Shown in pieces: positions 12,759-27,700 of a stretch of DNA of 64,000 nucleotides (position 1 is its first letter; every line of letters starts with the position of its first letter). A program made the translations under genes and the position numbers. Source of the stretch: Ciona intestinalis (taxonomy: Eukaryota; Chordata; Ascidiacea; Phlebobranchia; Cionidae); contig NC_020169.2 in assembly GCF_000224145.3 (NCBI RefSeq), positions 4,422,957-4,486,956 on the forward strand, read 5' to 3'. The notes beneath the pieces were generated by a model. That model did no database searches. It saw only the letters and a program-made list of their open reading frames with translations, and was not told the origin of the DNA.

Positions 12759-15700
12759 ATGTCGTACAACAATCAGTCACCAGGTGGAGCTGGTGATGAA
12801 AGGAGCGCCGATCCCTCGAGTGGCGGGTTATTTAACGTCAACTACAAAAAGTAAATTTTCAAAACAAAAGTCTTTGGCTGTATAATATTAATATATATAT
12901 ACAGTATATATATTTTAGCTATATCCACAAAAATATATTTTCGCCATTGTTATGCTAACACTGTCAATTCAAGTTTTTGGAAACTATATATATATATATT
13001 TATTATTTGTATAACAAAATATATTATAACAACAGTAGTTTTATTTGTATTTTTTTTCCAGGTACGATGACTTGAAAAATATGTTGGATCAAAATAAAGA
13101 TTTTCTTAAACTTGAAGCAATGAAGAGAATTATAGGGGTGAGTATGACATCACAATGATGTTTATTTCTCATGTACCACACATGTCAGTTGAAGCTTGTA
13201 GTAAACAATTATTTAGGTTTATTCAACATGTCTACAATTCCAAAATTTCATCAAAAAACTGTCCTTAGTAATATATGAAAATATCATGAATTTTACCATT
13301 TTAAACTCATAGTGTTTGCCATGATGCCACTTAATTGGATAAGTTTTGTTTGGACAATGCAATATCCTTGCATCTGCACATTTTTATCTAACTCACTTAA
13401 CAGATGATCGCAAAAGGAAAAAATGCTTCCTCTCTCTTTCCTGCTGTTGTCAAGAACGTGGCGTGTAAGAACATTGAAGTGAAGAAGCTTGTTTATGTTT
13501 ATTTGGAGAGATATGCAGAAGAACAACAAGATCTCGCTCTGCTTTCAATATCAACCTTTCAACGTGGATTGAAAGTAAAATATTGTATTATTTATCGTTT
13601 TATCCCTTTATTAGCAATATTTGTTTGATGTAAAGTGTGTGAAACAAGGTATTTAGTGTATAAGACTCTGTATGATTACTCAACAGGGAGCATAAGCAGC
13701 ATAAATAGTAAATACACCATATATATATTTAATTCATTTTGTATCAGTAAGCTAACATGTGAAACAGTACTAACCATCCTTTAATTATATACACAACAGG
13801 AGCAAAACCAACTGATTCGAGCAAGTGCATTACGAGTTCTCTCCAGCATTCGTGTTCCAATCATTGTCCCCATAATGATGCTAGCTATAAAAGATGGGAT
13901 GACTGATATGTCTCCATTTGTAAGGAAGACTGCAGCTCATGCTATACCTAAACTATACAGGTAATTTGTTCTCTGTACTATATTACTATACTGTATATTT
14001 TTTGTTAAAAATGCCATCGAAAAATCAAAATGTGGATATGGATAGAGATTTCAGAATCTGTTTTAGTTTTTTAAACTATGCTGGTACCATTAGATTACAT
14101 TTGAGCATCTCTATTCATTTACAAATTTGCATTTTTTGTTATTATGCCCCTTTTATATAGTGTTTGAGTCCTGTTTTCATCATTTTCAGTTTGTACCACT
14201 ATTTATAAGGGTGAACTCTAATGTGTTGCAACATGCTTTTGGACATATAAACCCATTGTGTAAAACTACCATAATAACAACATCACTCAATTTAACCTAA
14301 TGTTTATTACCTTTTTTCAGTTTGGATCCTGACCAGAAAGAGAACTTGATTGAAATTATTGATAAACTTTTGAGTGATCGAACTACTGTAAGTTGGAATT
14401 AATCTCGTTCAACTTAATCCACATTAAATACAGGATTAAACTTTAACTGTGTGTTCTTCTATTTTAAGCAGGAAATCATGTGAATGTGAAGTTATTTTAT
14501 CCAAGGAATTTGCTTAATTTGCACGTTGGCAATATTTATTGATTATTGGATTAGTATTTATAAATATCAAATTTTGATTTGCCTAAAATACATTTTTTAA
14601 AAGTGCCTATATATATATATATAATACTCGTATGAGTAATTAATTTCAAACTTACAACCTTTAATTAAAATATAACACTCCACTTTTCTCTACTTCTAAA
14701 TGCTTTCCTAACATAACACCTGTGTGAAATTGAGGATTTAGAAGTTTACCAAAGTTTTTCTAAAAAATATAAAAATCATAAAATTCCAAAGTTTGTATTA
14801 ATTATGCTTCCCTAAACCCTACTTTACATTCCACAGTTAGTGGCAGGCAGTGTGGTGATGGCTTACCAGGCTGTATGCCCTGAGAGGGTGGATCTTGTAC
14901 ACAGACATTTCCGCAAGTTATGTAATCTACTAGTAGATGTAGATGAATGGGGACAAATAGCAATCTTGTCAATGCTCACTAGATACGCAAGGACTCAGTT
15001 CACCGATCCAAATCAATATGTAAGTTTTTAAATAAAACATGTGTTTAAAGCAGCGATGGAGAAATATAGTTATTAATGTGTAAGTTCTGGCGTAAAATAT
15101 AGCTTTACTGTAGGAGTGAAAAAATGCAATAAAAAAGAAGTAACTTCTGGTTTAAAACATGAATATAAAGCAGGGGTGGGGAAATATGGGTTGCGTTTAT
15201 ATTCTGTTGGTAGACTTATTAGTTTGCGTTCACCAAATACCCCTTTGTGTTTTACACTTTAATTTTCCTTCTAATTATCATTCGTCCTCCAGGACACAGG
15301 TGTTGATGAAGAGCAACCCTTCTATGAGGAGGAAGAGGATAGTGATGAAAGTGAAGATGAGAAGAAAGAGAAGAAACCTGTTTACATCATGGACCCTGAT
15401 CATAGACTCCTGTTGAAAAGTTCCAAACCTCTTTTGCAAAGCCGAAACTCAGCTGTGAGTGTTGCATGCTTAACCACATTTTTTGTTTTAATTGTTTCAC
15501 AACATAACATAATGTTTCATTAAATTTTTAAATATTTTTTTATTTATCTCTTCAAAAATCGTGGTAGATTACATAAAATAAAAAGCAATTCCATGTTTTC
15601 CAAAATGTTTGTATACTACAATATTTCTTTATTACTATATAAAAACGAGGTGTATGAAACAGAAGACTTATGTTATTAGAACTGTCCTTGTCCCACCATG

Positions 15701-18700
15701 TAAGGCTAAATAAGTTATATTCAGTCAAACAATAAGGCCATGCAATTATTGAGTGTTTAGCCTTTCAAATATTATGGTTTCAAAAACTCGTTTAACGTGT
15801 CATTACATTACTTCTTATTGCTGTAAAAGTTGGTATGTTTTTTTTAAAATTAATTGGTCACAAAAATATAGGACCATTACATTAATTTATTTTTGTTGTT
15901 TAGGTTGTTATGGCAGTAGCACAGTTGTATTACCACCTTGCACCAAGACAGGAGGTATCCACGGTTGCCAAGGCACTTGTGCGTCTGCTACGATCTAGAA
16001 GAGAAGTCCAAGCAGTTGTGTTGCAGAATATTGCTTCCATGACTCTTATGAGAAGGGTGAGTACTGCATGGGTTTATCAGTGTAGTAAATAACTGTATAT
16101 TGTAAAGATTAAATGGGGTTTGGAATTTAAATTTCTATTTTTTACATTTCAAAATATTCCCATTTTCAAGTTAATATATTTGCACCAGTGAGGTGATAAA
16201 TGCTTCATGATTGGGAAAATATAAGTTACGATAACTCGAAAACGATACCGCTTTTGAGTTTAACATTTAGAAATGTTTATTTTTTTAAGGTCTTTCCGTA
16301 CACTGATTATAAGGTTTCTCTTCATTAGCATTTGATGTGTTTTGATAAACTAGTGTTACTCTATTTAATTCTGTAATGGGTTTCCAAAATAACCCCTCTA
16401 CAGCAAAATAATCCGAAACCAAAACCACTTATAAAATTTTCCTAAATGATTCCTAATTAAAACATTCTTATGAAACTGTAACGTAGAAAATGAGACAATA
16501 GAATTTTATTTATTTGAAATTAACCTTTGAAATTTTAACAACTCTTAAATTAGTTGTAATCTTTTAAATATCTTGGCAACCAGCAAACATTAAAAACCTA
16601 AGATTAAGGGTTGTATGTAAAGTATCAGCTATGCTTGGTCATTTGTGGCTTTTACTTCAGGTAGTATTTCATTACCAATCACCAGAGTAGTATTATACCC
16701 ATTGCATCTTTAAATAGATTGTTTCCTAATATACTGAAACTTGTGCATCATTTATTAAAGTGAATGTTAGTTTGATATTACATCAGTACTGTAGTAGTAT
16801 GTTCAAATGTCCATATATGGGTGATTTCCTATGTTGAAAACCTTTATTTTAATTAGTTTTAAATGGATATCCTATAGACGTCTGTTTCACATTACTTTCC
16901 AATTAGGAATCAATGTTATTAATCAAGCGTACAATGCTGACGCAAATTGGGAATTTTATTTTCAACATTTACGCTCAAATTACGCAATATACACAACAAT
17001 ATAAGTTAATTACGAAAAACAAAAGCAATCCCATGGCGGGCGTCATCAGTTTTCCATTAAAAGTTCATCATCATTATCGTCACGCAAGCGCGCAGTATGC
17101 ATTTGTTGTGACATCTAGAACTTCTATTGCGTCAGAATTTGGGTCTTCTGACCACACTGCTGCCTTGAATGCGATTTTATGCATCCTACAGTAAAGCCCG
17201 CTGACAGGTCCAAAATTTGGTTCACAATGTTCAACAAGCATTGTTTGATAAAGGTGTTCGGCTGAAAATATAAAATGATCATTGTCTTCTGTTCTTAAGT
17301 AAATTATATAACTACTTTTTTATATGTGACCACATTGTGGATTTATGGTACATGAAGCATACAACTTCATTCTTATATTACCTTTTTATTCAGTATAAGT
17401 TGGAATTTTGGATATTTTCTTGTATTTAAAACAAGTTGTTATCACTTTACCATATCTTATATTTTCTTATATCCTTATATTTAAATAGCATCTGATAATT
17501 ATCCACACATTCGCATTAGGAAGTTTAATACAAAAATCTTATTAATGGGAAATTTGCAATTAAGTTCTAAAATTTGCATAAATTATGAACTTGAACAAAG
17601 AGCAATTAAAATTTTGCATTTTAATTTGTTTCTTATTAGCATAAAGGTGCGTGGTTTAACAAAAGCCAATGTTCGGCCATATATGCGTGGTTTAACCACA
17701 CTGCAGTATGTGTGTACACTTTGCGTCTAGATTTGTATCGTTTGTTTCATAGGTCTTGTTTGCAAAAGTGTTTTAAATTTTAAAAGAAATTGAGATAAAA
17801 GAGGCACATGTTATTAAATTTGAATGTAATGTTACTATCCAACTGACCACTGTGGGCAGTTATTTTTACAGTTTCAATCAATCAACTTACATACCACTAT
17901 AAATTTGTTTTTTTTTACCTAAAATTTATCCACCTATCTTCTTTGTAAAAGGGTATTAACGAGTGTCGTTTTACTGATAATTTCTGTTTGTTCGTATTTA
18001 AAAAATATTCGAAAAAATTCAGTATAACTTACTGGGATCATGTATTAGTTCTCTTGTCACTGAAGGTCTTGCTGCTTCTTGTGCAAGTGTGATCACTCTC
18101 TTGCTTACACCACCAGTACAAAGGTTGATTGATCTCTTTCCTATCGAGTGAGCTGGGATGTTGTTGGTTGTCCACCTGTCTCGCGTTTGACATAAATAAG
18201 GTTTTGTGATTCTTGAAAGGCTTCTAGCTTGTAGTGGGTTGTTTAGCATACTACACGTGCGTAAATGTCGGAAAAATGGTGAACGACATCGGATTCTGTT
18301 CAGTGGCACTGCCTAAAATTTGATAAAAATAAAACAAAATCTTAGGAAAAAATATTGTAAATTTTTTTATTTTGTATCCTGTTACAAAAATAACAGATTT
18401 ATTATTCTGCATTTTTTCTTTAGACAAAGTTTTAAAATTGCTCTTCCAAGAATAATTAAATCCATTATATTTTTATCGATGTTGCGCTGGCTCACCGCTG
18501 TGATAAAAGTCTCAGACTATGGCATATAAACTATAGTTACAATAAAACTTGCATTTTCTTCCCAAAAGTGCAATTTTAAAAATCATTACTTTTAATTGTA
18601 TTGTTAAAAAAAAAATTAAGTTATTTTTACCAGTTGTTCTGGTATAAAACGTTGCCACAAATTTAAACGTGTTACGTTATAGTCGTTGTTGTTGTTGTTG

Positions 18701-21700
18701 TTGAATCTCCAAATACTGGTTTGCCCCACAGTATATCTCATACTTAGCATCACAATTAACATAGCAATTTGTTCTTTAAACATTTTCTTAGTTTATCTTT
18801 AAATCTAAAGATAAATCTAAAAAAGTATAACTTTTGTTTAATTTTAAACATTCTTAAACAAGTTTTACTGTAATGTAATTTTTTATTATAATATTAAACA
18901 GCAACTAATATATATATATATATTCATTCAATCTATTAAAAAATTGATCAAAAAGATATTTTATCTACCATGTACTTTTAATTTATATCATACTTATTTA
19001 TATACCATACATGTTTCCGTATTCTACATTAACTATAACTGTTGTGAGTTGTGACCCTAAATGCGCATTTCTTATGCTCTACATTGCAACGCAACTTTGC
19101 ATAGTATTCTCTTAATCCCCATGCCTTCGTACAATTGCCGACTACTCTCAATGTTTAGTCTGTCATTTTAACTTTTGAGTGGGCTTTTATACCATAACGC
19201 GGTATCCTGGGGCCATTTTCGAAATACTTGTCGATTTAGTGAAATTTCGTAACACGTCTTTCTCTTTGGGCGATAATTGTCCCGTTTGCGCAACTAATTA
19301 ACAGATGACGTATTCACAAATTATCATTATGATGATGCACTGTTGTCTAGCATCCTAGGTCATGAACTTTCACACTGTGTGTTTTATATAGTGGACCCGG
19401 AAATACAGTATATGGAACCGCAGTATTAATTTTTGTTAATACTTTAATTGCCCCTATGATTCAGACTGATGTTGCAATCGCAAAATTTTTAATCTCCAAT
19501 TACATAACGTTGGTACGAAAGGCACCGTTACGTTCAAGCTAGGCGTGTCAGTTGCTTAATCAGCCATAAATTATAGGCTTAAAAGTCTATGTTTATATAT
19601 TTAATTTCTTGTAAACTGTCATCTTATAAGAATTAAAGACGCAGCGGTCTTGATTGTCAATATGTCTCTCTGCTATATTTAGAATAATTTTCTCACAAGC
19701 TTGTGGTTAAATATATATTTTAATGTATCAGTACCAATCGTTTGTTATATGATCTGTATTTGGCAGTAAAGAGTAATGTTTTTTTTTAAACTGAAAGAAT
19801 GTTCGGTCATGCCCTTTCACACACTGCACAAATGTATTTTTATACATAACTTGGAAATTTGGAAAACGTTTTAACATTTTAGTTTTGCACTACAGACTAT
19901 GCTGAATATACAAGGGTGTTTTATATTAGTAACATGGAAAAATTAAATAGAAATCAAATTGATTAAAGCAAAGCATGAACTTTCACACTCTATGTGTGTT
20001 AAATTTAACACAGGTTTTTGGCAGACTATGCTGTAACTTGTAATGTAACGAAAGTGTCTAAAATCAGGAACTTAAGTTGACAGAAATTAAATAAAATATG
20101 TCATTAAATTTTACACTTTTTGTTACGGTTTTTGACAGGCTACGCTGAAATTAAAATACAAAGCTGTTCAAAATTAACAACTGAAGTTGAACAGAAATTA
20201 TGTGACTTGAAGCAAAGCATAACATATCACAACGTATGCCAAGATTTTTGATAGATAGTTTATATATACAAGATCACTGAACTAAGTCAAACAGTGGTGC
20301 ATGATTGGACTAAGTTTAAGAACCTCTTGCAGTTTGTAAAATTGTTTTACCATTCCACCCTCAAAGCACAAGTTGTTGGAAACTTTACTTTCCTTACTTC
20401 TACTTCGAAGTTTACCCCGGTAAACACGGTTGCTTTGAACTCAATATCTTGTAGTTGGCAGAGGAAAGATAACCAGTTGAAAATTTGACAATCATAGATG
20501 TAGAATGTTTGATACACGTGGTTCACTGTGGTAAAAGTAAAATAAGTAATGTGAGGATACGGTTTTAAAATTTTTTGAATGTTTGTTTACTACTAAATGG
20601 TATGAGAAAATAGAATGAAAAGGTGTCCCATCTTTCCCACTCTACTATACAATGTAATAAAAACGTTAGTAGAAATATAAAGAAATCAAGCTATTAGAAA
20701 GATTTAAACAAACCTGGATCATGTAGTAGTTCAACTATGTTTCCTGTTTCAAAATCTGTGGCATAAATAACTGTCTGTTCGACTCCTACACCAGATCTGC
20801 ATGGATTTCCTGGAATTTCTCTTTTAACTCTCTTTCTTGTCTCTCGCATTGCTCTTCTTTTCCTCTGGACTGCAGAAAATTGTGTTCTTGTGATGTAGTT
20901 CGCTGCCAAGTCTCGGACTTTTTCTTGATCGTATAGTGCAAGCTGGCATGACCTGAGATTTAGCATTGAACCACAGCTGGTGAGGTTCAGGTAGCCAGGC
21001 TGGGATTAAAAGAATTGGTTAAACCATGGCTTACTTAGTACACAAAAACAAGAGCCATCTGCTCTGAATGGAAACCTTTTTTAAAAATTAAATAATTTCA
21101 TTTATGAAAAAATGGGATCATAATGGCCGTAATTGGTATTTTTTCGCATTAATGGGACTGTTATTTTCTGAGCAGTTTAGGTGTATTCCTATATTAAGTT
21201 TTAAATCGTGTAAAGAGTCAAATACTTAGAGTTTTATAGTTTTAAAGTGTTTTATTAAATTTAATAGGAAAAAAAATAAATATTTTTGTTTTTAATATAT
21301 TTTAGTATACTAATGCTACCACAGTTAAGTTCACATATGTAGATCATATTTACTTTAATTCGATTGAGTTTGTATTGCAGTCTATAGTTGTAATCTGCAG
21401 TTGTCATTTGAGAGATGATTGTTCCAGTTGTATACTCCATACATATGCATAGTGTGATGGTCATTATAAAAACCTGGGATAAAATTATATTTTAATATAT
21501 TATGTAAGGTTATTAGTACAAATATACCTTCATGTTTTCTTGCATGGTTTCTTTTTGTGCAAAATCAATTTCCCTACATAAATTCCTACACTGCTACTGT
21601 TCAAAAAAAGAAACAAGTTTAATATATACAAGTACAGATTAAACAGAAGTTTGTGGAATCACATATACTGGAATTTTTAAATTGGGTCAGGTTTATGTAT

Positions 21701-24700
21701 GTGAAAATAAAGTCATAAAACGCCAACACAAATAAATGGTGCTACAGGTTAAAGTTTTAGGTTAAAAAACCCTAGCCTGAAACACGTTTTGTTCAAATTG
21801 TACAATAAACCAATGAAATATGCGTAATACAGTATTGTCAATAAGAAAAGAATGTAATTCCCATGTGACAATAATTATAATATGTGATATGAAAACAAAA
21901 TTTATCTAGGTTATACAAAGAGCAACACAAATACTTGTACATGCGATTTAAATTTCGACCAGTTTTTAGTTATTTAGTAGTAGAAAAATGCCCCTTCCCA
22001 CACTTAATGAGCAATGGGTTGGAATCTTGATTTGTCTCATAGCAACTTCAAAGTTGGGTCCAACATATACTGCAGCCAGGAATTCAACATATTGTGTTTC
22101 ACATAAAAAGTTTAAAAAGAAGGACCTTGAGCATTCAAATACATAGAATGTTTGGTAGAGGTGTTGTTCTAAAAAAAATGGAAAAAGGAAACATTAGTTA
22201 TTAGTTAGTTATGCAGTTTAAAATGAAAGAAATAGTCCTATAATGCATATATGCATTAATAGTTTAAATTTGTTTGCATTTAAGATGTGTTTGGGTTTTG
22301 AAAAATACCTTGAACGTTTTATTAATGCTGTTCTTGCTTTATTGTGTATGTTCTTAGCTTAAAGCTCAATGTTTTTTTATTATGTGTTTTTTAGGGGGCA
22401 ATGGATTTAAGCTAAAACCTTTATAGAATTGAAATATACAATTTTGTTGTATGAGGAAGACTGAACATTTAAGTGATTGTTATTTGCCAAACTACATTAA
22501 ATACCAGCATTTCCAACCTGGGTCTTGCAGTAGTTCCACCACTTGCCCACTAATGCTGTCAATTCCATAAAATATCGTGATCTTTTTTGATACTTTGTTC
22601 ACACAAGGATTTCCACTTGAAACACTTGTGATTGAACGCTCTCTTCTTTCGTGGAGGTTTTCATTCAAATAACGACGCCTTCTTCGCTTGCTACTTGCTA
22701 AAATGGGGAAACTTATTTAATGGTTAATTCTACCATGGTTAAAGTTATATATATTTTATTACTGTACTAAATTTTTTCAAAAGAAGTTGTTAAAAACAAA
22801 TTGTTAAAGTTCTATTACATAAAAACTTGGTGGTTTAATCACCCCGTGTACGTTGTCCAGATGATTGTGAAAAAAAAAAATTCCATGCACCCTTAATTCT
22901 AAGAATATGCCCTTTACCTGAGTATAGTGATGGGAAAAATGGGGAGAGCACTAAAGGCACTTCTCGTTCCTGTACTTGAGGCCTATACCCATGATAAGCT
23001 TGTGTAAGGTATTGGCTGGATAGACTATTCAGTGTAGCTGTGTCTTGATTGGCAAGATAGCAAGACCTTAACGACATGTATCCATCCCTGCAAGCCTGGG
23101 TGCTTAGTCCAGCTGTTGTATTCTGAAAGTTAAACATTTTAATACAATATAATTAGCGTTGAAGATTTTTTTATCGGAAAATCATATTCACGATTGCTAG
23201 ACCCTGTATACGCCAAATGCATAAGAATAAAATTAAAAAATATTTTTTTGTGAAAGTTGCAAAAACAGCAATAGAAGTTGTAATATTAATATTTCCTACA
23301 AAAACATGCAAATTAAAAAAAAACATACAGAATACAGTAGCGATGATTAAATCAAATAAAACAACAAACAAAATGAAATTAGCAGTGAAGCGAAAGTTGA
23401 TGCATTCAACCATTATACCTGATATCTGTCAGTTCTTGAAAATATCTTCGAAGCGTAAGCATTCAGTGAAAGTGCTGAATGCACCACACAATGTGCAGGT
23501 TGCCACATAGAAAGTATTGAAGCTATGAACCATATCTATAAAAACAAGCTCTAAATAACCTAAAATTTCGTTGAACACTTTACCCTAATGCTACTAACCT
23601 TTATAATTCCTCTACCAGTTCCATGGCCTAATATACTCATGCTGCTTTGCATAAGTAACATTTCTTTACCTAAGCATCCACTATCTGTTACTTCTATCAA
23701 TGTTTTCACCGGTGTTCCGTCCCTTCAATAAAGCGTCCACCATTTAATTCAGTGTTGCAGTTGGGAAGTTTATAATAAGCGATAATTAAGCTCTCTTACA
23801 CCTGCAATTAAATTTCTACGTTACGGTCAATTTTCCAGCGAAACACGGGCTAATTACGCACTCTAGTTTGATCAGGATATTAGGATTATATAATGATCCT
23901 TCCCAGTTTCCCTGCCCTGCGTCAAACATATCGGTGACTGGTAGATTAGCAGCCTTAAAATCTGCTTTAATCGTAATTTTTGGGTTGGTGTCCAACTTCC
24001 TACTGTCTGCAGATATTTCCAGCAAAGTGATTAATAATTGGTTGCCCAAATCACCACTCGGTCAAATGCCAATCAAACTTATATTGCTAAAATATTTAAT
24101 GCGAATATTCTTTTATATTGAAGGAAAACAATTTAATCGATACTGGGATAAATGTTATGAGAAATTGTAGGAAATTAAAATAATAAACCCTAATACCTCA
24201 TACAACAATTAAACATTTTTTAAATAAAAAAACAAAAATAAAATAAACAAAATATGGTAAAAAGCAGTAATACATTAAAAAATACACTTTGTTTATTAAA
24301 TTTTTACGTATTTCCCGTTTTTTTATAAAGAAAAATGTTCAAAAGTGCGGTAATACTTCTAAAATTACAAACTGTCAGTCAAGTTATTAATTTTTTTCCT
24401 TTTTATTCAGGGAATATTTGAAAGTTTCTTGAAAAGTTTCTACGTGAGATCGACCGATCCAACCCATATTAGAGTTCTTAAACTTGAAGTTCTTACAAAT
24501 CTCGCGACGGAATCGAATATTTCAGTCATTCTCAGGGAATTCCAGGTACGCTGGCTACATCCTATATTAAATAAACTTTTAACGACTCATCTGGTATGAA
24601 AAACATAGTATATTTCCAAAAAAATACACCACGTTTTTTATATCCGATGAGCAGTTACAATTTTTTTGTATTATGCCTGGTAGCAAAAGTAACAGAATAT

Positions 24701-27700
24701 ATTTAATTAACTCATTTTATGTTTAATAGTGAAGTAACAGAATCTACATCCCACGTTGTCTGACTCATAGACTGACATGAGACATTGATATTATGTGATG
24801 TAAGGATCATGTTGCAAAACTTACCCGAAAGTATTTATTAAATTGTAATTAAAAAAGCATACCAACGTAAAATTAAAATTTATGTATTGATTTTTTTTTT
24901 AAATTTTGATAGTGCATTTAGATCACATCTGAGCATCTCTGTTCATATTTAAAGTTTCATTTTTTCGTTGGTGCCCCTTTCAATTGATTTAAATCTATAT
25001 TACCAGACTTATGTTCGAAGTTCTGACAAGCAATTTGTTGCTCATGCCATTCAAGCCATTGCAAGATGTGCCACAAATATAACTGAGGTTACAGATACTT
25101 GTTTGGCTGGCTTGGTTAGCCTGCTATCAAACAGAGATGGTAAGTTAATGAGACAACTAGTACTTGGTAGTGTGGATATATTTACATGAGTTTAAGTGCG
25201 ACTGTGTATATTGGTGTAAAATATGTGTAAGCATGACCAATATTTATATGTAAAATATATGTACATGTGATAAGAAGAAAGTTCAAATGTGACCATGGGC
25301 GCAACACTCAACAAACTGTTAGATATGAGATTGTTATTGTCTTATTGATGTATTAGACATGAGACTAAGTCCAAAGTTTGTTCATTACCCCTAAAGTTTG
25401 AATATATCAGGAACCTAAAAAAATGTCTAAAATTATTTTAACAGACTCAATAATCTATCTTACAATCCCAATATCAAAATAAAATTAGCTTGAGATAGTT
25501 AAAGTCCCATACGTAGTCTCACCTGTCAATCAAACCCAGCCCTAAGAAAATGGCGTCCCGTATTAATAAAACTTCGTATAATTGTGGGAAAGTAATTTAA
25601 ACGAAGCAATTTAATATTTATTTAAGGTTTGTACATATAATGGAATGGGTGGAGTTACTCAATGTAATAATTATGTATCTTATTGCTTCATACTCATGGT
25701 AATATACACATTAATGTGGTATGTTGAATCTAAACAAATAGTAGCAATGTCGTCAATGCTTGGTTTGTAATTACCATACTATTAAGTTGTTAATTTATTG
25801 TAAGTGTAAGGTCTATTGTAGTACACTTACATTACCATAGCCACATACCTAATAGCTGTGTAATTAAAGCATAAATAAACACAAAGTGGGTTATTGATAT
25901 TTTTTATGAAATGGATTACTAACGGAAAACACTATAATAGTTGACCTATGCCAATGTCAGCCAATAACTACTTGTAATTGAAAACAACATTTTATTAAAG
26001 AATAAATAACCATCATATGTGTAAAAGTAAAATTTGATGGTAATAAAACTAATAAATCTATGACAGTGAGCATGAGGTGTATGAATACACTATGTGTGCC
26101 TGGTGTATAAGAAGACACCAAAATTATAACATGACAGTGAGCATGAGGAGTATGAATATACTTTGTTTGTCTGGTGTAAAAAGATAAAGATACGCTGCAG
26201 TTTAGGTTTAAAAACCTGTTACATACAACTTACATAATCATGGTATGTTTCCACAGAAGCAGTAGTCGCTGAAAGTGTCGTTGTTATTAAGAAGCTTCTA
26301 CAAATGAACCCCTCTCAACATTGTGACATCATAAAACATATGGCAAGACTGCTCGATAATATTCAGGTAAAGTTAAAATTTAATTTGTTGCTGTACCAAT
26401 TCTAACCAATTATTTTGGTAATTTTCCCAAATATTTGAATTGTGTAAAAAATGTAAAAATTTGTTGGTGTTTTTTTATAATAAAAATATGTGTTTCTTTT
26501 GTTGTTGCTATGTGTTACCACTGAGCTGGAACCTCTAAAAGTGTTTAGAATATTGTGATAATTGCGTTTTTCATCCTACACAGGTGCCCATGGCAAGAGC
26601 AAGCATTTTATGGTTGATTGGGGAATACAGTGAATTTGTTCCCAAGATTGCTCCAGATGTTTTAAGAAAAGCTGTCAAACATTTCCCTTCACAGCAAGAC
26701 ATCGTGAAACTCCAGATAATTAACCTCGCTGCGAAACTCTTTATTACAAACCAAAAGCAGGTCTTACATTTTATTTTTTTATATCTATATGTTATTGGCG
26801 TGCTGTATATTTATATACTGTTGCTGTCAGGCTCAGGCATGTTATACTTGTACTTTGGCTGTTCCTACAAGAATTTTGCTAACCAACAATTTGACATCTG
26901 ATTTCGGTTGTCTTTATATGTAGAGATGTCTGAATATAAGATTTATTTGTAAATATATAAAGTTTACATCTGCCTTATATTATATCTTAGGCGTGCTATA
27001 TTATGTGTGTATGTAGGTTAAATCTTAAAAAAGAAATTACACATTGCACAGATTTGTGGATATATTTGCTTATTTGTAAATAAATATTGTTTATTGTTTG
27101 CATAAGGTGTGTCCATGGTTAAATCTGAAAAAATATATTTTGCCCTGTAATGGAAAGGCTGCACCTTTAGGCAATTTTTGTTTTGAATTTGTGACTATTT
27201 TGTTTAAAAGGGTGTAGCTAAACAAATTCTGTTATAAATACATTTAACCCAAAAAAGGATGGTGTCTGTTTATGGAACCGCCTATAACATTTTACTGTAA
27301 ATTAAATGCATTGCTTTTGCTTATATATTCTATATGGGTGAGGTCCTACTGTATTATAATGTATGCCAGATATAGCCTACTGTACAAATGCTTAATTCTA
27401 TTCTTTATTGTATGCATTAGCCCTGTTGCCCTCAACAGCAGAAGGGCTAGGTTGTTGGTTTATTACCACAAACGCATATATTATTATATGATTTATTTAT
27501 TATTTCATATTATATGATTTATTTATTTTTTTATTTCTTCCAAAAAACAAGTTTATAAATTTAATTTTCCAGACAAAGTTGTTAGCTCAATACGCTTTAC
27601 AACTTGGTAAATACGACCAAAGTTACGACATTCGTGATCGCTGTCGTTTCATTCGCCACTTGATAATGCCATCATCTGATATGGGTGGGGGGCAAATACA

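Noticed and set aside
17080..23508. IL-17 family assignment for the nested factors
   Set aside because: The IL-17 hallmark between helices (W..R.D..R.P..I.EA.C..(L)GC) is missing, while the YQT..(V/Y)..C and C-terminal IP(T/S).C.L pattern fits Spaetzle/neurotrophins better. It is not excluded.
23619..23725. Possible extra minus-strand exon reading [17 protein letters not shown]
   Set aside because: It has splice-like borders but cannot be joined in phase with a clear partner, and the sequence does not match any paralogue exon.
23816..24049. Open frame of 77 codons on the minus strand near paralogue A
   Set aside because: It lacks an ATG start, and its cysteines and motifs do not align with the four-cysteine domain. 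There are no convincing splice partners.
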